Shown in pieces: positions 19,125-27,863 of a DNA stretch of 35,204 bases (the stretch's first letter is position 1; each line of letters starts with the position of its first letter). The translations under genes were made by a program, and so were the position numbers. The notes under the pieces were generated by a model. That model ran no database searches. It was given only the letters and a program-made list of their open reading frames with translations, and had not been told where the DNA came from. The stretch comes from Novosphingobium piscinae (GTDB lineage Bacteria > Pseudomonadota > Alphaproteobacteria > Sphingomonadales > Sphingomonadaceae), in the NCBI RefSeq assembly GCF_014230355.1, contig NZ_JACLAX010000023.1, positions 1 through 35,204 on the forward strand, in the 5' to 3' direction.

Positions 19125-19145
19125 AAATTATTATCATATAAATAG
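19125..19145. promoter_or_regulatory. A/T-rich candidate operator between regulator and symporter
   Basis: An A/T island in a GC-rich gap reads AAATTATTATCATATAAAT. On the minus strand it contains TATGATA (19138-19132), the core also found in the dyad at 18076-18088. It is upstream of both divergent genes. The dyad symmetry is imperfect. Confidence 0.45.
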
Positions 19146-19152
19146 ACTAACG

Positions 19153-19175
19153 GCGCCGCTGGCAAGAGGCGGCGC
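19153..19175 (+). promoter_or_regulatory. Leader hairpin just before the symporter ribosome binding site
   Basis: GCGCCGC (19153-19159) and GCGGCGC (19169-19175) form a perfect 7-bp stem with a 9-base loop. The purine-rich GGGGGACAGG and ATG 19188 follow directly. It may affect mRNA stability or translation; there is no T tract, so it is not a terminator. Confidence 0.4.
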
Positions 19176-19187
19176 ACGGGGGACAGG

Positions 19188-20768
19188 ATGACACGGCTTT
19201 CCACACTCGATGCCACGATGGTGCTGGCCTACGCGGTGTTCATTTTCGCCCTGGCCCAGTGGGTCAGCCGGCGGCGGGCCGGCGTGGAGGATGACAGCGC
19301 GGGTTACTTCCTCGCCGGCCGCACCCTGCCCTGGTGGGCGATCGGCGCGTCGCTGATCGCGGCCAACATCTCGGCCGAGCAGATCGTCGGCATGGCGGGA
19401 TCGGGCTATGCGATCGGTCTGGCGATCGCCTCCTACGAATGGATGGCCGCCGCCACGCTGCTGATCGTCGGCAAGGTGTTCCTGCCGGTGTTCCTCAAGC
19501 ACCGGATCACCACCATGCCCGAGTTTCTCGAGGCGCGGTTCGGCCCGACCATCCGCACGGTGATGGCCGGTTTCTGGCTGGTGCTCTATGTCTTCGTGAA
19601 CCTCACGTCGATCCTCTGGCTCGGCTCGATCGCGGTCACCAAGGTGGCGGGGATCGATCAGGACCTGGCACTGGCGCTGCTCGGCCTGTTCGCGCTGGCC
19701 TACCAGCTCAAGGGCGGGCTCAAGGCGGTGGCACTGACCGATATCGTCCAGGTCGCGCTGCTGGTGGCCGGCGGGCTGGTCGTCTCGGCGATCGCCCTGG
19801 GCCGGCTGGGCGACGGAGGTGGAATTCTGGCCGGGTTCGCGCGGCTGACCCGCGAGGTTCCCGACCACTTCCACATGATCCTCGGACCGGACAGCCCGCA
19901 TTACAAGGATCTGCCGGGCCTGGGTGTGCTGATCGGCGGAATGTGGATCGCCAACCTCTCGTACTGGGGGTTCAACCAGTACATCATCCAGCGCACGCTG
20001 GCCGCGAAGTCCCTGGCCGAGGCGCAGCGCGGGATCGTGTTCGCCGCCTTCCTGAAGCTGCTGATGCCGGTGATCATCGTGCTGCCGGGGATCGCCGCGG
20101 TGCTGCTTGCCCCCGGCCTGGCCAAACCCGACGAAGCCTATCCCACGATGATGGCGCTGCTGCCGCCCGGCTTGCTCGGACTCGTCTTCGCCGCGCTCAC
20201 CGCCGCGATCGTCGCTTCGACCGCCAGCAAGATCAACTCGATCGCCACGATCTTCACGCTCGATCTCTATGCCCGCAAGGTGCGCCCAGGGGCCAGCGAG
20301 AGGCAGCTGGTTACGGTCGGACGGATCACCGCCTGCGTCGCCACGGTGATCGGCATCGTCGCCGCGCGCCCGCTGCTCGGCGGCCTCGATCAGGCCTTCC
20401 AGTACATCCAGGAGTTCTCGGGCTTCGTGACCCCCGGGATCCTGGTGATCTTCCTGACCGGCCTGTTCTGGCGGCGCGCGACCGAGGCCGGGGCTCTGGC
20501 CGGCGCGCTGGCCAGCGTGGTGTTCAGCGCCGCCTTCCGGTTCAGCCCGGTCCCGGCCCTGACCGAGGTGCCATTCATGCACCGCATGACGATCGTCTTC
20601 TTCGCCTCGCTCGCGCTGACGGCTCTCGTCTCATGGCTGCGCCCCGCCCCGGCCTCCACCGGGCACGACATGATGAAAGACGTATCCTTTGCCACCAGCC
20701 GCGCCTTCAACCTGGCCGCAGCGCTGATCCTCGTGATCCTCGCCGCGCTTTATGCCGTGTGGTGGTGA
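19188..20768 (+). CDS. Sodium/sugar symporter of the SSS family, SGLT (vSGLT-like)
   Basis: A 526-residue inner-membrane protein with about 14 hydrophobic segments, importing sugar with Na+. It aligns by eye with Vibrio vSGLT almost throughout: NISAEQIVGMAGSGYAIGLA, NLSYWGFNQYIIQRTLAAKS, AFQYIQEFSG and the C-terminal helix. Galactose-contact residues of vSGLT appear conserved as Q65, E84, N256, the inner-gate Y259, K290 and Q408. The position equivalent to S91 is alanine (A87). Galactose or glucose is therefore the likely substrate. ATG 19188 follows a GGGGGACAGG stretch. dgoK starts one base after the stop, so symporter, kinase and aldolase form one operon. It is divergent from the GntR regulator, which probably represses it. 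Confidence 0.92.
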   Translation: MTRLSTLDATMVLAYAVFIFALAQWVSRRRAGVEDDSAGYFLAGRTLPWWAIGASLIAANISAEQIVGMAGSGYAIGLAIASYEWMAAATLLIVGKVFLPVFLKHRITTMPEFLEARFGPTIRTVMAGFWLVLYVFVNLTSILWLGSIAVTKVAGIDQDLALALLGLFALAYQLKGGLKAVALTDIVQVALLVAGGLVVSAIALGRLGDGGGILAGFARLTREVPDHFHMILGPDSPHYKDLPGLGVLIGGMWIANLSYWGFNQYIIQRTLAAKSLAEAQRGIVFAAFLKLLMPVIIVLPGIAAVLLAPGLAKPDEAYPTMMALLPPGLLGLVFAALTAAIVASTASKINSIATIFTLDLYARKVRPGASERQLVTVGRITACVATVIGIVAARPLLGGLDQAFQYIQEFSGFVTPGILVIFLTGLFWRRATEAGALAGALASVVFSAAFRFSPVPALTEVPFMHRMTIVFFASLALTALVSWLRPAPASTGHDMMKDVSFATSRAFNLAAALILVILAALYAVWW

Positions 20769-20769
20769 G

Positions 20770-21639
20770 ATGACGGGAACGCTGATCGCGGTCGACTGGG
20801 GTACGACCAACCGCCGCGCCTATCTGCTCGATGCAGCGGGCACCGTGCTCGACACGCAGCGCGATGAGCGCGGGGTGAAGACGATGCCCACGGCGGACTA
20901 TCCGGCCGAGCTCATCGCCCTGCGGGCGCGCTACGGCGATCTGCCGGTCGTGCTGGCCGGCATGGTCGGCGCGGCGCGCGGCTGGGTCGAGGTGCCGTAT
21001 CTGTCCTGCCCCGCGGGCCTGGCCGAGCTGGGCGCGGCGCTGCACTGGATCGAACCGGGCCGGACCGCGATCGTTCCCGGGCTGACCGATCCCGCCGGCG
21101 ATGTGATGCGCGGCGAGGAGGTCCAGCTGCTCGGAGCCGCGGCCGCCGGGCTGACCCCCGACACCGCCCTGCTTTGCCAGCCGGGCACGCATTGCAAGTG
21201 GGCCCGGCTGGAGGCCGGCCAGGTCCGCCGCTTCGCCACGGCCCTGACCGGCGAGCTGTTCGCCCTGCTCCAGGCCCACAGCCTGCTGGCCGAGTTCCTG
21301 ACCGGTGCCGTCGCCGATGATGCGCCCTTTCGCGAGGGCGTGCAGCGGGGCCTGGCCGGCCATCTCGCCACCGACCTGTTCCGGGTTCGCGCCGCCGCGG
21401 TCCTGGGCCAGCGCCCTGCGGCGCAGAGCGCCAGCTACACCTCGGGCCTGCTGATCGGCCATGATGTGGCCGGAGCCGAGATTGCCCACGGAGAGCCGGT
21501 TTACGTCCTCGCCGACCCGCATCTCGGCGATCTTTACGCCCGCGCCGTGACGATGGCGGGGGGCACGCCCGTCCGCATCGCCAGCCAGGCCGCCTTCGTC
21601 AGCGGCATCACCCGCCTTTGGAGCGCCCGCCAGCCATGA
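20770..21639 (+). CDS. dgoK: 2-dehydro-3-deoxygalactonokinase
   Basis: A 289-residue KDGal kinase phosphorylating 2-dehydro-3-deoxy-D-galactonate with ATP, the penultimate step of the De Ley-Doudoroff galactose pathway. The N-terminal phosphate loop is AVDWGTTNRRAYLL. DgoK hallmarks follow: VLAGMVGAARGWVEVPYLSC, IVPGL, VMRGEEVQLLGA, QPGTHCKWARLEAG, TGELFALLQAHSLL and YTSGLLIGHDV. E. coli DgoK has 292 residues. The ATG lies one base after the symporter stop and the stop overlaps the start of dgoA (ATGA), so translation is coupled. The substrate must come from galactonate dehydration, for which only a relic is seen nearby. Confidence 0.95.
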   Translation: MTGTLIAVDWGTTNRRAYLLDAAGTVLDTQRDERGVKTMPTADYPAELIALRARYGDLPVVLAGMVGAARGWVEVPYLSCPAGLAELGAALHWIEPGRTAIVPGLTDPAGDVMRGEEVQLLGAAAAGLTPDTALLCQPGTHCKWARLEAGQVRRFATALTGELFALLQAHSLLAEFLTGAVADDAPFREGVQRGLAGHLATDLFRVRAAAVLGQRPAAQSASYTSGLLIGHDVAGAEIAHGEPVYVLADPHLGDLYARAVTMAGGTPVRIASQAAFVSGITRLWSARQP

Positions 21640-22289
21640 CCACACCCGCCGCCCATGCCGCCGACATCCTGACCGAGGCGCTCGCCCGCTGCCCCCTCGT
21701 CGCCATCCTGCGCGGCATCCGGCCCGACGCAGTCGAAGCCGTGGCCGACGCCTTGGTCGAGACGGGCTTCACGCTGCTCGAAGTCCCGCTCAACTCCCCC
21801 GACCCGCTGGATTCGATCGCCCGGATTGCCCGGCGCTATGGTCCCCACGTGGCCGTCGGGGCGGGCACCGTGCTCACCGCGGCCCAGGCCGAGGCGGTGG
21901 CTGCCGCCGGCGGGCGGCTGATCATTTCCCCCAACGTCGATCGGGCCGTGATCCGCGCCGCGGTCGGGCAGGGTCTGATCTCGCTGCCAGGCTACTTCAC
22001 GCCCAGCGAAGCCTTTGCGGCGCTCGAGGCGGGCGCGACCGGGCTGAAGCTGTTCCCCTCCGAGGCGGCCAGTCCGGCCGTCCTGAAAGCGCACCGCGCG
22101 GTGTTTCCGCCGCAGGTGCCGGTCCTCGCGGTGGGCGGGGTCACGCCCGACAATCTGGCGGACTGGTTCGCGGCCGGCGCCCGGGGTGCCGGGATCGGCA
22201 GCGCGCTTTACCAGCCCGGGCGCAGCGCTGCGGACGTGGCCGAGCGGGCCGCGGCCTTTCTGGCAGCAGCCGCCCCGCACATGGGGTGA
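21636..22289 (+). CDS. dgoA: 2-dehydro-3-deoxy-6-phosphogalactonate aldolase
   Basis: A 217-residue class I aldolase of the KHG/KDPG family, splitting KDPGal into pyruvate and glyceraldehyde 3-phosphate. Motifs: LVAILRGIRPDAVEAV, catalytic E49 in LLEVPLNSPDP, GAGTVLTAAQ, the Schiff-base lysine K138 in TGLKLFPSEAASPAVLKA, and VPVLAVGGVTPDNLADWFAA. The E-V-P-L-N-S-P segment and the LFPS context match DgoA rather than Eda. Its start overlaps the dgoK stop by four bases. Downstream is a short CCGGC-AAG-GCCGG hairpin (about 22296-22308) without a T tract, then the convergent ferredoxin reductase gene. Confidence 0.94.
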   Translation: MTTPAAHAADILTEALARCPLVAILRGIRPDAVEAVADALVETGFTLLEVPLNSPDPLDSIARIARRYGPHVAVGAGTVLTAAQAEAVAAAGGRLIISPNVDRAVIRAAVGQGLISLPGYFTPSEAFAALEAGATGLKLFPSEAASPAVLKAHRAVFPPQVPVLAVGGVTPDNLADWFAAGARGAGIGSALYQPGRSAADVAERAAAFLAAAAPHMG

Positions 22290-22366
22290 GCCACGCCGGC
22301 AAGGCCGGGTCAACTGGCCATCCGCAGCAGTCCCGCGTTGCGCAGGATCCGATGCCGCAGGCCGGT

Positions 22367-23191
22367 TCAGCCCGCGGCCGGCGCCGGGGTATGGTCGACG
22401 AAGGCCCGTTCGACCACGAAGGTGCCCGGGCGGTGCGTTGAGCCTTCGTGCAGGCCATGCGCCAGGCAGATCTCTTTCAACGCCTGGTTGACCGGAATGC
22501 TGCCGCAGATCATCACCCGGTCGGTTTCCGGATCGAAGCGCGTCCGGTCCAGCCCCAGCTCGCGGAACAGCTGCCCGCTCACGATCAGGTCGGTCAACCG
22601 GCCGGTCCGCACGAACGGCTCGCGCGTGACCGAGGGATAGTAGTGCAGCTTGCCCTGCACGATGTCCCCCAGAAGCTCCTCGGCGAAGATCTCGCGCTCG
22701 AGATAGTCGCGGTAGCACAGCTCCACGGCGTGCCGCACGCCGTGGCAGAGATAGACATTGTCGAACTTGCGCTCGATGCCGAGATCCTCGTCACCATAGG
22801 TGTAGATGTCCCGGGCGATGCTCATCCAGGGTGCGACGCCGGTGCCGGTGCCCAGCAGGAACAGGTTGCGGCCCGGAGTGAGCGCGCTCGCCACCAGGGT
22901 ACCGGTCGGTTTGCTGCCAACCAGCACCTGGTCGCCCGGGACGATATCCTTGAGGTGCGAGGTCAGCTGCCCGTCAGGCGCGACAATCGAGAGGAATTCG
23001 AGGTGCTCGGCATAATTGGGCGAGGTGATCGAATAGGCGCGCGGCTTGGGACTGCGGCCCTCGGTCGCCGGCAGGTTAAGCATGACGAACTGGCCCGACT
23101 GGAACTTGAAGCCATCGGGCCGGGTGAGGGTGAAACTGAACAGGTCAGGCGTCCAATGCCTGACCGAGACGACCGTTTGACTTGTGAACAT
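22367..23191 (-). CDS. fpr: Ferredoxin--NADP(+) reductase, bacterial Fpr type
   Basis: A 274-residue FAD enzyme exchanging electrons between NADPH and ferredoxin or flavodoxin. The FAD-binding motif is RAYSITSP, the NADP-binding motif GTGTGVAPWMSIARD, and the later segment VMICGSIPVNQALKEIC. The end, GTFVVERAFVDH plus a short extension, is characteristic of the bacterial subclass (Azotobacter/Rhodobacter Fpr). ATG 23191 places the family N-terminus correctly; another ATG eleven codons upstream would add an unconserved extension. Fpr often serves oxidative-stress defence and Fe-S assembly. It could in principle feed the flavin halogenase indirectly, but nothing in the sequence links them. Divergent from the 5'-nucleotidase across 246 bp with no other gene. 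Confidence 0.92.
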   Translation of the reverse strand: MFTSQTVVSVRHWTPDLFSFTLTRPDGFKFQSGQFVMLNLPATEGRSPKPRAYSITSPNYAEHLEFLSIVAPDGQLTSHLKDIVPGDQVLVGSKPTGTLVASALTPGRNLFLLGTGTGVAPWMSIARDIYTYGDEDLGIERKFDNVYLCHGVRHAVELCYRDYLEREIFAEELLGDIVQGKLHYYPSVTREPFVRTGRLTDLIVSGQLFRELGLDRTRFDPETDRVMICGSIPVNQALKEICLAHGLHEGSTHRPGTFVVERAFVDHTPAPAAG

Positions 23192-23437
23192 GCCCGTCCG
23201 ACTTTCCAACGCGCGGGAATTCATCAGGCGCGGCTCAACCTGGCGCGCCAGGATTCCTCCACACCTGTTTGCTTCCGGTCCGACCAGGACCTTCCCGCTG
23301 GCGGCCCCATAGCGCGTCTTTCGGCCAACGCCTAATCCCTTGAGGCCGATCCCCGGATTGCGCTCCGCAACTCTTTAACTTGTCACGTGGGTAGCCTAGT
23401 CCTGTCCACCCCGCCCCGCCAGAACGAGCCCGCACCG

Positions 23438-25273
23438 ATGTTTCCTGCCTCCCTGCTGCGCCATCCGCTGCTCGGCAGCGCTGTCCTGACCCTGGCCGCC
23501 TGCACCGCGAACGGCCCCCGTGCCGACCTCGCCTCGGCGCCGCCACCGCCGGCGGCGGTGGGGCCGGTGACTATCGGGATTGCCGCAATCAACGACTTTC
23601 ACGGCAATCTCGAACCGCCCAAGCAGGCGGCCTTGCTGCCCGATGGCAAGGGCGGCGTGACCGGGGTGCCGGCGGGCGGCGCCGCCTATCTCGCCACTGC
23701 GGTGCGCCAGGTGCGCGACCGCTATCCCCATCACCTGACCATCTCGGCCGGCGACCTGATGGGCTCGAGCCCGCTGGCTTCGGCACTGTTCCTCGACGAG
23801 CCGGCGGTCGAGGTGATGAACCGCATCGGGCTGGACTTCAACGCGGTGGGCAACCACGAGTTCGACCATGGCGTGCCCGAACTGCTGCGCAAGCAAAGCG
23901 GCGGCTGCGCCAAGCTGACGGACCGCGAGCCCTGCCAGATCGAGCCGTTCAAGGGCGCGAAATTCCGTTTCCTCGCCGCCAACACGATCAACCGGGCCGA
24001 CGGCAGGACCCTGTTTCCGGGCACCGCGCTGCGCAGCTTTGGCACCGGTTCGCGCAAGGTTACCGTGGGCCTGATTGGGATGACGCTGCAGGGCACGACC
24101 GACCTGGTGAACAGCAAGGTGCAGGCCACCGTGGAGTTCCGCGACGAAGCCGATACCGCCAATGCCCTGGTCGCCCGGCTCAAGGCGGAGGGGGCCGATG
24201 CGGTGATCCTGGTGATCCACGAAGGCGGACGAACCAGCGGCACTCCCGATCCGAACGGCTGCGAAGCCCTGAGCGGCGGGATCCGGCGCATCCTTGACCG
24301 GCTCGACACGCGGATCGATCTGGTGGTCTCGGGCCACACCCACTGGTCCTACGTCTGCGACTACGCCACCTACAACCAGGAAAAGCCCTTCCTGCTGACC
24401 AGTGCGGGGGTGTGGGGCGAATATGTGACCGACATCGCGCTCGACATCGATCCGGCAACCCACCGGGTGGTTGCCCGCCGCGCTCACAACGTGGTGGTCC
24501 AGTCCGAGCCCTATATCAGCCTGTCGCGTCAGGTGAACAATTCCACCATCGTACCGCTGGTCGCGCCCGACCCCGAGGTGGCGGCCTATGTCGCGCGCTA
24601 TGTCGCGGCCTCAACCGCCTACGTGAAGCGCCCGGTCGGCTGGCTGGCCGAACCGCTCGAGAAGTCCGAAGGCAATGCCTGGGGCACCGGCGGCCGGCTG
24701 GGCAACCTGATCGCCGATGCCCAGCTGGAGGCGACCCGTGCCGCCGGCGCGGTGATCGCCTGCACCAATCCGTTCGGCATCCGCCGCTCGCTGCTGACCC
24801 AACCCAACCATACGGTGACCTTCGGCGATCTCTATCTGGTGCAGCCGTTCAACTCCGAGCTGGTGACCATGACACTCACCGGTGCCGAACTGAAGGAAGC
24901 GATGGAGCAGCAGCTCGACGACAAGGCACCCGAGCAGCTGCTGGCCTGTTCGGCCGGCTTCATCCAGACGATCGACCGCAGCCGCCCGATCGGCGACCGG
25001 GTGGTCGGCATGACCCTCGACGGGGTGGCGATCGATCCGGCGAAGAGCTACCGGATCACGGTCAATTCGTTCGTGGCCAATGGCGGCGACAGCTTCATGG
25101 CCTTCGTGAAGGGGCGTGAACGGTCGATCGGGATCAGCGACATCGCGGCGCTGGAAGCCTACCTCAAGCCGGCCGACCCGATGCGCAACGCCTCGCGCGA
25201 GGTGCGGGTGAAGGACCTGCGGCCAGAGCTGAAGACCAACAACCTCAAGGCGCCGCCGGGGATCACCTATTGA
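23438..25273 (+). CDS. Lipoprotein bifunctional metallophosphatase / 5'-nucleotidase (UshA-like)
   Basis: A 611-residue exported enzyme. The N-terminal 21 residues end in a lipobox (LTLAAC, lipidated C22), so it is membrane-anchored in the periplasm. The calcineurin-type metallophosphatase domain begins with AAINDFHGNLEP (metal ligands D53, H55). It continues with SAGDLMGSSP, AVGNHEFDHG, VILVIHEGG and VVSGHTHWSY. The 5'-nucleotidase C-terminal domain shows NPFGIRRS, GDLYLVQPFNSELVTMTLTG and NGGDSFMAF. UshA-type enzymes hydrolyse extracellular nucleotides, UDP-sugars or 2',3'-cyclic nucleotides to salvage phosphate and nucleosides. ATG 23438 gives the proper signal peptide, although its ribosome binding site is weak. 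Convergent with the DUF2306 gene. Confidence 0.93.
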   Translation: MFPASLLRHPLLGSAVLTLAACTANGPRADLASAPPPPAAVGPVTIGIAAINDFHGNLEPPKQAALLPDGKGGVTGVPAGGAAYLATAVRQVRDRYPHHLTISAGDLMGSSPLASALFLDEPAVEVMNRIGLDFNAVGNHEFDHGVPELLRKQSGGCAKLTDREPCQIEPFKGAKFRFLAANTINRADGRTLFPGTALRSFGTGSRKVTVGLIGMTLQGTTDLVNSKVQATVEFRDEADTANALVARLKAEGADAVILVIHEGGRTSGTPDPNGCEALSGGIRRILDRLDTRIDLVVSGHTHWSYVCDYATYNQEKPFLLTSAGVWGEYVTDIALDIDPATHRVVARRAHNVVVQSEPYISLSRQVNNSTIVPLVAPDPEVAAYVARYVAASTAYVKRPVGWLAEPLEKSEGNAWGTGGRLGNLIADAQLEATRAAGAVIACTNPFGIRRSLLTQPNHTVTFGDLYLVQPFNSELVTMTLTGAELKEAMEQQLDDKAPEQLLACSAGFIQTIDRSRPIGDRVVGMTLDGVAIDPAKSYRITVNSFVANGGDSFMAFVKGRERSIGISDIAALEAYLKPADPMRNASREVRVKDLRPELKTNNLKAPPGITY

Positions 25274-25279
25274 CCGGGG

Positions 25280-25780
25280 CTAGCTGCCGCTCAGCCATAC
25301 CCCCATCAGGCGCTGGAAGGGGAAGGTGAAGGCCCCGGCGATCAGCAGCCCGCCGGTGACAATTCCGCGCACCGCAGAGCGGTGCCGCGCCAGCTGTCCG
25401 CGCCGGGCCGCCAGCACCGCGCGCGGCAGCTGGACCAGCACGAAGACCGAAAGCAGGTGGATCGGGCTGAACTGGCCGTGATTCACCTCGCGCACCGCGA
25501 AGCTGCTTGCTGCCGCCAGGGCCATGCCGGCCACCCAGACATAGCCCAGCCAGCGGTGCGGCCGGTCACCGCGGCGGCGCAGCAGGATCGCCGGGGTCAG
25601 GGCCAGGGCCACCACCACCGCGCCGATGTGCAGGCGGATCGGCAGCGCGGTGGCGCTCCAGTGCGCGCTGCCGCGCCACAGCGCGACCAGCGACAGGCCG
25701 AGCAGCCCGGCCGCGGCCAGGGCGAGCAGCCGCTCGAAGCGGTCGGCCGCAAGCACGGCGGGACGCGCCTCGCCGCTCAT
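25280..25780 (-). CDS. DUF2306-like small membrane protein
   Basis: A 166-residue protein with four or five predicted transmembrane segments. Examples are LLALAAAGLLGLSLVALW, LHIGAVVVALALTPAILL and GYVWVAGMALAAASSFAV. DUF2306-like features are RPHRWLGYVWV, the GQFSPIHLLSVFVLVQLP block, HRSAVRGIVTGGLLIAGAF and a final PFQRLMG. The function of the family is unknown; the conserved histidines in and near the membrane suggest heme or metal binding, which is speculative. Its ATG at 25780 overlaps the stop of the methyltransferase gene by four bases (ATGA). It is therefore the third gene of the lgt operon, a place often taken by a laccase-domain pgeF gene in alphaproteobacteria. Confidence 0.75.
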   Translation of the reverse strand: MSGEARPAVLAADRFERLLALAAAGLLGLSLVALWRGSAHWSATALPIRLHIGAVVVALALTPAILLRRRGDRPHRWLGYVWVAGMALAAASSFAVREVNHGQFSPIHLLSVFVLVQLPRAVLAARRGQLARHRSAVRGIVTGGLLIAGAFTFPFQRLMGVWLSGS

Positions 25781-26973
25781 GCGGCGGTGAACCCCTCGCC
25801 CTCGGGCCAGTGCGGAGCGGCCAGGCCCATCACCTTGAACAGGCGCCCCATCTGCTCGGGATCGACCAGCCTGGTATAGCCCGAGAGGATCGCATGGGCC
25901 TGGTCCGGGCTGGCCTGGGCCAGCGCCCGCGCCCGCGCCGGACCCCCCAGCGCGTTGAGCCAGGCCCCCTGCTCGACCGTGCCGAGGCAACGGCAGGCGC
26001 GGCTTTCCGCCACGGCGCGCAAGGTCGCGAAATCGACCAGCGCGGTGAGGTCGGCCTCGCCGGGAGCCGCGAACGGATCGACCTTGGCATGGCCCCGCAC
26101 CGCCTGCAGGGTCGAGCCCTGGCGCAGCTCGTCATAGCCATAGTCGATCACCAGCGCCGCGCCGCCCTGGACGACCAGTCGGCCGGCCAGCTCGAACACG
26201 ACCGCGGCGGCCCCGGGGCAGGATTCGATGATCGTCCCCACCGGGGCGATGCGGCGATCCTCGGGCAGCGCCGCCTCCATCGGCCGGTCGCCCGCAACCG
26301 GCACGAAGGCCTCGCCGGTCCAGTCGACCATGCGCTCGCGCCAGCCCTCCCAGCTGCGCACCAGCTGGCGCACCGGCAGCGCGTCGAGGAACTCGTTGGC
26401 GACCACGAGCAGCGCGCCCTCGTGCGGCAGCGAGGCCAGATCATCATGCCAGCGTGCCTGTGGCACGGCTTCGAGCTGGAGGGCCTTGAGCGTCAGCGAG
26501 GTCTCGACGAAGTGCACCGCCGGCGCCAGCCCGAACCGGGCCATGGCACGCAGCGCGTCGCGGGCCAGCGTGCCCCGCCCCGGGCCGAGCTCGACATAGT
26601 GGACCGGCTGCGGCCGACCGGCGCGCAGCCACAGATCGGCCAGCCACAGCCCGACCAGCTCGCCGAACACCTGGCTGATCTCGGGCGCGGTGATGAAATC
26701 GCCGGTCACGCCCAGCGGATCGCGCGAGGCATAGTAGCGCGCATTGGCCTCGCCCATGTACTGCTGCAGGCTGATCGGGCCATGGGTGGCGATCAGGCGC
26801 GCGAAGATCGCGGCCAGATCGGCCGGAGCCGCCGGGCGATCGGCCTGGTCGGGGCCGGTGGCGGCGGTGCCGGGGTCAGCTTCGCCGGCCAAGGCCTTGC
26901 CCGAGGGGGCGGGACCGGCCGCGGCCGCGCGCGCCGAGGCCGCCGGGGTCAGACCCTTGCGCCCGAAGCTCAT
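25777..26973 (-). CDS. SAM-dependent protein-arginine methyltransferase-like, NDUFAF7/MidA family
   Basis: A 398-residue class I methyltransferase of the NDUFAF7/MidA (DUF185) family. The family opening is LIATHGPISLQQYMGEANAR, then YYASRDPLGVTGDFITAPEI and SQVFGELVGLWLADLW. The SAM site is YVELGPGRGTLARDALRA, and VVANEFLDALPVRQLV and ALVIDYGYDELRQGSTLQAV follow. In mitochondria the family dimethylates an arginine of complex I subunit NDUFS2; the bacterial role is presumed similar but unproven. About 45 unconserved A/P/G-rich residues precede the domain, so the start is set by the ATGA overlap with lgt. Translationally coupled on both sides. Confidence 0.9.
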   Translation of the reverse strand: MSFGRKGLTPAASARAAAAGPAPSGKALAGEADPGTAATGPDQADRPAAPADLAAIFARLIATHGPISLQQYMGEANARYYASRDPLGVTGDFITAPEISQVFGELVGLWLADLWLRAGRPQPVHYVELGPGRGTLARDALRAMARFGLAPAVHFVETSLTLKALQLEAVPQARWHDDLASLPHEGALLVVANEFLDALPVRQLVRSWEGWRERMVDWTGEAFVPVAGDRPMEAALPEDRRIAPVGTIIESCPGAAAVVFELAGRLVVQGGAALVIDYGYDELRQGSTLQAVRGHAKVDPFAAPGEADLTALVDFATLRAVAESRACRCLGTVEQGAWLNALGGPARARALAQASPDQAHAILSGYTRLVDPEQMGRLFKVMGLAAPHWPEGEGFTAA

Positions 26974-27863
26974 GCCGGATCGGACGCGATCGCCTGGGCC
27001 GGGGCGGCGCCGAGCGGACGGCGCACCAGCGCGATCACGACCAGCGCCAGGCCGATCACGATCATCGGCACGGTCAGCCACTGCCCCATCGAGAAGCCGG
27101 TCCGCGCCGCGAACTCCTCGAGCTGGGCATCGGGTTCGCGGTAGTACTCGACGAAGAACCGCGCGAGGCCGTAACCCCCGACGAAGACCCCGGTGAGCAG
27201 CCCGGTGCGGAAGCGGGCGCGCGTGGTCCAGAACAGCGTCATCAGCACGATCAGCAGGACCAGCCCCTCCAGCGCCGCCTCGTAGAGCTGGCTGGGGTGG
27301 CGCGGCAGCGGCCCGCCGTCGGGAAAGACCATCGCCCAGGGCACGTCGCCCAGCGCCGGGCGGCCCCACAGCTCGCCGTTGACGAAGTTCGCCAGCCGCC
27401 CGAACAGCAGGCCGAAGGGCACGGCGACGGCGACATAGTCGCAGACGCGGATGAAGTTGAGGCGGCCGCGCCAGCTCACCCAGGCCATCGCCAGGGTGCA
27501 GCCGATCAGGCCGCCGTGGAAGCTCATCCCGCCTTCCCACAGCTTCACCAGCTCGCCCGGATGGGTCAGCAGCTGCGGCGCATAGAAGGCGGCATAGCCC
27601 AGCCGCCCGCCGAGGATCACGCCGAGCGTGCAGTAGAAGAACAGGTCATCGGCGTGGCGCTGCGCCATCGGCGCCCCGGCCATCCGCAGCGTCCGCGAGA
27701 CGTGCCAATAGGCCAGGATGATCCCCGCGAGGTAGGCGAGGCTGTACCAGCGCAGGGTGAACAGCCCGAGGTCGATCCCCCGGGTCAGGCCAAGGTCAAG
27801 CCAGTAGAGCGGCGCCGGATGGCTGGTGGCTTGCGCCGCCGCGGCGGAGAGGAGCGGAATCAA
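26970..27863 (-). CDS. lgt: Phosphatidylglycerol--prolipoprotein diacylglyceryl transferase
   Basis: A 297-residue inner-membrane enzyme transferring diacylglycerol to the lipobox cysteine of prolipoproteins (here for example Pal and the UshA-like protein). Landmarks are LFTLRWYSLAYLAGIILAYW, GVILGGRLGYAAFY, the HGG motif in GGMSFHGGLIGC, the Lgt signature GRLANFVNGELWGRP, RHPSQLYEAALEG and the C-terminal YGLARFFVEYYREPD. No ATG lies near the family N-terminus. The best start is TTG 27863 with GAGGGA upstream, giving a short LIPLLSAAAAQA leader as in relatives. The frame remains open far upstream, so the start is less certain than the identity. First gene of the lgt-midA-DUF2306 operon. Confidence 0.93.
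   Translation of the reverse strand: MIPLLSAAAAQATSHPAPLYWLDLGLTRGIDLGLFTLRWYSLAYLAGIILAYWHVSRTLRMAGAPMAQRHADDLFFYCTLGVILGGRLGYAAFYAPQLLTHPGELVKLWEGGMSFHGGLIGCTLAMAWVSWRGRLNFIRVCDYVAVAVPFGLLFGRLANFVNGELWGRPALGDVPWAMVFPDGGPLPRHPSQLYEAALEGLVLLIVLMTLFWTTRARFRTGLLTGVFVGGYGLARFFVEYYREPDAQLEEFAARTGFSMGQWLTVPMIVIGLALVVIALVRRPLGAAPAQAIASDPA

Noticed and set aside
26974..27540. N-terminal extension of the MidA-like methyltransferase frame
   Set aside because: The frame is open upstream, but that stretch lies in the lgt coding region in another frame. The ATGA overlap at 26970-26973 gives the natural start.
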